This document shows, piece after piece, positions 5,735-9,032 of a DNA stretch of 9,032 bases. The notes under the pieces were generated by a model. That model had not been told where the DNA came from. It was given only the letters and a program-made list of their open reading frames with translations, and did no database searches. This DNA comes from an uncultured Succinatimonas sp. Its GTDB lineage: Bacteria > Pseudomonadota > Gammaproteobacteria > Enterobacterales > Succinivibrionaceae. The position numbers were made by a program, and so were the translations under genes. The stretch covers positions 1 to 9,032 of the forward strand of contig CALFLJ010000106.1 in the NCBI GenBank assembly GCA_937880335.1, given 5' to 3'. Every line of letters begins with the position of its first letter. Position 1 is the first letter of the stretch.

Positions 5735-7105
5735 ACCGAATACGGCTCTATAACCGTTTGCAACAAGGACAAAAATTGCTACCGGTAAAATGAAACGATA
5801 GTAGTTTTTAATCCAATAAGGCATCTTAATACCCTTACCTAAGTTAGCCTCTTTTAGGTAACTATCAAATCCCCAACCTCGTTTCCAGGTTACAAATACA
5901 ACATAGCATAATGCACCTAGAGGCAAAATATTGTTAGAAACAATAAAGTCTTCAAGATCTAAGAAAGAGCTGCTACCACCTAAAGGATGAACATCGCTTA
6001 AATAGTTAAATCCAAATAAGCATGGTAAGGAAATAGTAATTACAACAATAAAGTTGCCAACAACAGCACGACGACGAGAAGTTGTTAAAAGCTCCATGGT
6101 AATTGCAATGATATTTTCAAATACTGCAATTAAAGTTGATAAAGCGGCAAATGTCATAAACAGGAAGAATAAGCCTCCCCATATACCACCATTTTCCATA
6201 TGAGAGAATACAGAAACTAAAGTTACAAAGATAAGACTAGGTCCTTGATCTGGCTGTACACCATAACTAAAGCAGGCAGGGAAAATGATTAATCCTGATA
6301 CAAATGCAACTAAGGTATCTAAGACAGCAATGTTGATACTCTCTGTTGCCAATGTATGCTCAGATGGTGCATAGGTAGCAAAAATCTGAATGGCACCAAT
6401 ACCAATTGACAAGGTAAAAAATGCTTGAGCCATTGCAGCAGATAGAACTTCGGTTATCTCATATTTAGAAAAATTATCCAAGTTTGGAGCTAAATAATAT
6501 GAAATACCCTCAGAAAAGCCTGGTAGTGTGCATGACCTGATAGCCAAGAAAATCATTAAAGCAAAGAGCAATAACATTAGAGGTTTAGTAATACGTTCAA
6601 CCCCCTTTCTTAAGCCCATAGCGCAAATACCAAAGCCTAAAGATATTACACAGAGCATATTGGTTAACATGTCAGCAGGTGAGCTTAGCATTTTAACAAA
6701 AGATTCTCCTGCAACATCTGCAGATGTATTAACGCCAAATTCACCGGTAAAGCCTTTTATACAGTAAAAGAGCATCCAACCTGTTACTACAGTATAAAAT
6801 GACATCAAAACATAATTACCCAGAATCATCCAATACTTATTTAAGTGCCACCTTGCACCTTTTTCCTCAAGTATTTCAAATGATTGGGCAAGACTTCTTC
6901 TTGAAGATCGACCCACAGCTAATTCAATTGTTAAAAGCGGTACGCCAAACAAGAATAAGAACATAAGATATAAAAGCACAAAAATTGCGCCACCATATTG
7001 GCCTACTATAAAAGGGAAACGCCAAACGTTACCAAGACCGATTGCGCATCCTGCTGCAATCAGAACAAAGCCTAAACGAGAAGAAAAATGCTCGCGGGTT
7101 GCCAT
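5732..7105 (-). CDS. Sodium-dependent amino-acid transporter, NSS family (first of three)
   Basis: This is the first gene of the transporter operon, an inner-membrane Na+-coupled amino-acid symporter of the NSS/LeuT family with 457 residues and probably 11 helices. Visible motifs are GCAIGLGNVWRFP in TM1 (Asn26, Arg29), FFTLSIGIG in TM6 (229-237; Ile236 at the LeuT Phe259 position), LSTLIAVFE in TM8 (322-330) and LDLEDF in TM10 (gate Asp386). The ATG at 7105 has a good ribosome binding site, AGGTGAG (7110-7116). By its motifs it is closer to the second copy than to the third; both share MILGNYVLM, GGLFFLFM and RGWGFD. The start lies about 27 bp downstream of the pnp terminator, leaving little room for a separate promoter. 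The substrate cannot be deduced. Confidence 0.94.
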   Translation of the reverse strand: MATREHFSSRLGFVLIAAGCAIGLGNVWRFPFIVGQYGGAIFVLLYLMFLFLFGVPLLTIELAVGRSSRRSLAQSFEILEEKGARWHLNKYWMILGNYVLMSFYTVVTGWMLFYCIKGFTGEFGVNTSADVAGESFVKMLSSPADMLTNMLCVISLGFGICAMGLRKGVERITKPLMLLLFALMIFLAIRSCTLPGFSEGISYYLAPNLDNFSKYEITEVLSAAMAQAFFTLSIGIGAIQIFATYAPSEHTLATESINIAVLDTLVAFVSGLIIFPACFSYGVQPDQGPSLIFVTLVSVFSHMENGGIWGGLFFLFMTFAALSTLIAVFENIIAITMELLTTSRRRAVVGNFIVVITISLPCLFGFNYLSDVHPLGGSSSFLDLEDFIVSNNILPLGALCYVVFVTWKRGWGFDSYLKEANLGKGIKMPYWIKNYYRFILPVAIFVLVANGYRAVFG

Positions 7106-7131
7106 CTATCTCACCTGTGTTTTTAAAAGCA

Positions 7132-7168
7132 CAAAAGCCCGAAGGTATTATTTAATAACCTTCGGGCT
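7132..7168 (-). terminator. Intrinsic terminator of pnp
   Basis: On the minus strand AGCCCGAAGGT (7158-7168) pairs perfectly over 11 bp with ACCTTCGGGCT (7136-7146) around an 11-nt AT-rich loop and continues into TTTTGT. It begins 23 nt after the pnp stop codon. It probably ends most pnp transcription, but the transporter genes start right behind it, so partial read-through is plausible. Confidence 0.9.
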
Positions 7169-7178
7169 AATTTATTAA

Positions 7179-7195
7179 CTAAGAAATTTTCTTAG
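7179..7195. repeat. Short palindrome over the pnp stop codon
   Basis: CTAAGAAA (7179-7186) and TTTCTTAG (7188-7195) are perfect 8-bp arms separated by one base, and they span the pnp TAA stop (7192-7194). With a single-base spacer it cannot close fully as an RNA hairpin, so a DNA-level role or chance in AT-rich sequence is as likely. Confidence 0.4.
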
Positions 7196-9032
7196 CGATT
7201 CTGTTCATTATCATCACCGTCTAAAGCTGTTTTCTCGCTTTCAACGGTTGCCTCTTCGATAACAACATCGTTAGCTTCTACTGATTCAAAAGCTTGAGAG
7301 TTTTCCTCTTCCTCAGAAACCTGTTCTGAGGAATCCTCTTCCTCTTGAGCTTTCTCTAAAGCAGCTGCCTCTTGTGCAGCCTCTTCAGTTAAAGCCTTGA
7401 TGGATAAACGAATACGGCCTGTGTTGTCAATATCAAGTACTCTGACGCGGACATTATCTCCAACACGCAGATAATCACCGACATTCTCAACACGCTCTTC
7501 GGTGATTTGTGAAATATGAACCAATCCGTCACGTCCTGGAAGAATATTTACAAAAGCACCAAAATCGGTAATTCTTACGACCTTACCGTCGTAATCATGA
7601 CCAACTTCAACTTCTATTAACAAGTCGTTGATACGCTTAACAGCAGTCTCAGCAGAAACTTGTGATGAAGCAGAAATCTTTACTGTTCCATCGTCTGCAA
7701 TATCAATCTGAGAGTTAGTATCACTCTGAATAGAACGAACATTGCAGCCACCCTTACCAATTATGTCCTTAACCTTGTTTACAGGAACCTTTATGGTTAC
7801 CAAACGAGGGGCATATGGAGACATCTGCTCACGAGGTGCAGGAATAGCCTTCTCCATAACATTTAAAAGATGAATACGTGCAGCGTGAGCGTCTGTTAAA
7901 GCCTGCTGCATGATCTCACGGGTAATACCATCAGTCTTAATATCCATCTGTAAAGCAGTTACGCCATCACGGGAACCTGCTACCTTAAAGTCCATATCAC
8001 CTAAGTGATCCTCATCGCCCATAATATCAGTTAAAACGGCAACTCTATCGCCTTCCTTAACTAATCCCATAGCAATGCCTGCGACTGGAGCCTTAATAGG
8101 TACACCTGCATCTAAAAGAGACAAACATCCTGAACATACAGATGCCATAGATGAAGATCCATTAGACTCTGTGATTTCAGATACAACACGAATTGTGTAC
8201 GGGAAGTTTTCCATATCAGGTAAAATAGCCTTCAAAGCGCGCTTTGCCAGACGACCATGACCTATCTCACGACGCTTTGGAGAGCCGATTAAACCGGTCT
8301 CACCTACACAATATGGAGGGAAATTATAGTGAAGGATAAAACGCTCGGTACGAACACCTGCCATATCCTCAAAAGTCTGAGCATCACGCTCAGAACCTAA
8401 TGTACAAGTACCAATTGATTGGGTTTCACCACGAGTAAACAGAGCAGAACCATGAACACGCGGTAAAATACCTGTTGCAATGGTAATAGGACGAATCATT
8501 CTTAAAGAACGACCATCAATGCGGTTTTCACCTGAAAGAATACGCTCACGAACAATATTACGCTCAAGCTCAAAGAAAATCTTTGCAATATCTTGAGACT
8601 TCTCTGCCCAATCCTCGCGAGAGGCTACTAGTTTTTCAATAGTATCCTTTTCAATTGAAGCAAGCTTATCTTGACGCTCAAGCTTATCAACAATACGGAA
8701 AGCTTCACCAATAGAAGCCTCAGCTTCAGCTTTTACGGCATCCTTAAGTTCATTATCCTCAGCTGGAGCTTGCCAATCCCATACAGGACGATTTACCTTA
8801 GCTGCAAACTCTTTAATATTGGAGATTACAGTTTGTAACTGCTCCTGACCATACATAACTGCGCCAAGCATTACAGACTCAGGTAGTTGATTGGCTTCAG
8901 ATTCAACCATTACTACAGCTTTCTCTGAACCTGCAACAACTAAATCCAAGTCAGAAGAACGAGCTTCCGTGGTCAAAGGATTTAAAACATACTCGCCGTT
9001 TATAAAACCAACACGGGCTGCACCTAAAGGAC
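7192..9032 (-). CDS. pnp: Polyribonucleotide nucleotidyltransferase (PNPase), 5' end cut by the window
   Basis: PNPase degrades RNA 3' to 5' with phosphate, releasing nucleoside diphosphates, and in E. coli is part of the RNA degradosome. The frame stays open to the window edge: residues GAARVGFINGEYVLNP precede the internal TTG at 8976, which is therefore not a start. By comparison with E. coli (711 residues) about 145-150 N-terminal residues are missing. Visible in order are the end of the first RNase PH domain (DLDLVVAGSEKAVVMVESEA), the helical linker, the second RNase PH domain (SPKRREIGHGRLAKR, SNGSSSMASVC, catalytic-site stretch GDEDHLGDMDFK), a KH domain with IIGKGG, an S1 domain (GKVVRITDFGAFVNI, GLVHISQI) and an acidic 64-residue tail (7195-7386). 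In E. coli pnp follows rpsO; the region upstream lies outside the window. Confidence 0.98.
   Translation of the reverse strand, partial: PLGAARVGFINGEYVLNPLTTEARSSDLDLVVAGSEKAVVMVESEANQLPESVMLGAVMYGQEQLQTVISNIKEFAAKVNRPVWDWQAPAEDNELKDAVKAEAEASIGEAFRIVDKLERQDKLASIEKDTIEKLVASREDWAEKSQDIAKIFFELERNIVRERILSGENRIDGRSLRMIRPITIATGILPRVHGSALFTRGETQSIGTCTLGSERDAQTFEDMAGVRTERFILHYNFPPYCVGETGLIGSPKRREIGHGRLAKRALKAILPDMENFPYTIRVVSEITESNGSSSMASVCSGCLSLLDAGVPIKAPVAGIAMGLVKEGDRVAVLTDIMGDEDHLGDMDFKVAGSRDGVTALQMDIKTDGITREIMQQALTDAHAARIHLLNVMEKAIPAPREQMSPYAPRLVTIKVPVNKVKDIIGKGGCNVRSIQSDTNSQIDIADDGTVKISASSQVSAETAVKRINDLLIEVEVGHDYDGKVVRITDFGAFVNILPGRDGLVHISQITEERVENVGDYLRVGDNVRVRVLDIDNTGRIRLSIKALTEEAAQEAAALEKAQEEEDSSEQVSEEEENSQAFESVEANDVVIEEATVESEKTALDGDDNEQNR

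Noticed and set aside
5722..5772. Start of the second transporter at ATG 5772
   Set aside because: The 17 extra residues lie over the end of the preceding gene and do not match the NSS N-terminus. GTG 5721 has a good ribosome binding site and gives a length equal to its paralogues.
973..8260. Plus-strand open frames inside slt, the transporters and pnp (61-79 codons)
   Set aside because: They lie entirely antisense to strongly recognised genes, lack family motifs and are explained by the frame structure of those genes.
8974..8976. TTG 8976 as the start of pnp
   Set aside because: The same frame continues to the window edge with PNPase-like residues (GAARVGFINGEYVLNP), so the gene is only cut by the window.

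Overview
The window looks like AT-rich chromosomal DNA of a Gram-negative gammaproteobacterium. The partial PNPase aligns closely, from memory, with the Escherichia coli protein, there is a periplasmic Slt70-type lytic transglycosylase with a signal peptide, and the tRNA-Leu(GAG) resembles its enterobacterial counterpart. The low GC content together with this gene content would fit an anaerobic gut lineage such as Succinivibrionaceae, but that placement is inference. No phage genes, transposase, CRISPR array or plasmid functions were seen.

All recognisable genes lie on the minus strand, so transcription runs from the right end to the left. From right to left: pnp (7192 to beyond 9032, its 5' end cut off by the window edge), a strong intrinsic terminator (7132-7168), three tandem paralogous neurotransmitter:sodium symporter (NSS) genes (7105 to 2962) with gaps of 10 and 15 nt, an intrinsic terminator (2902-2945), an intergenic region of about 240 nt with three perfect inverted repeats (one with 22-bp arms), slt (start at 2692 or 2725, stop at 671), a hairpin after slt, a tRNA-Leu(GAG) with its own rRNA-like promoter, and finally about 365 nt without a recognisable gene that is rich in hairpins and ends in a minus-strand intrinsic terminator at 1-36.

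The three transporters probably form one operon for Na+-coupled amino-acid uptake. They keep the same ion-site and gate residues but differ at the TM6 position that lines the substrate pocket in LeuT (I, V, Q), which suggests different substrates. Only about 27 bp separate the pnp terminator from the first transporter start, so the operon either depends on read-through from pnp or has a promoter within or upstream of that terminator.

Most of the window is conventional. The parts least explained by known features are the 22-bp inverted repeat upstream of slt, the hairpin abutting the upstream slt start codon, and the structured region after the tRNA, which could be a small RNA, a processed tRNA trailer or a decayed repeat.
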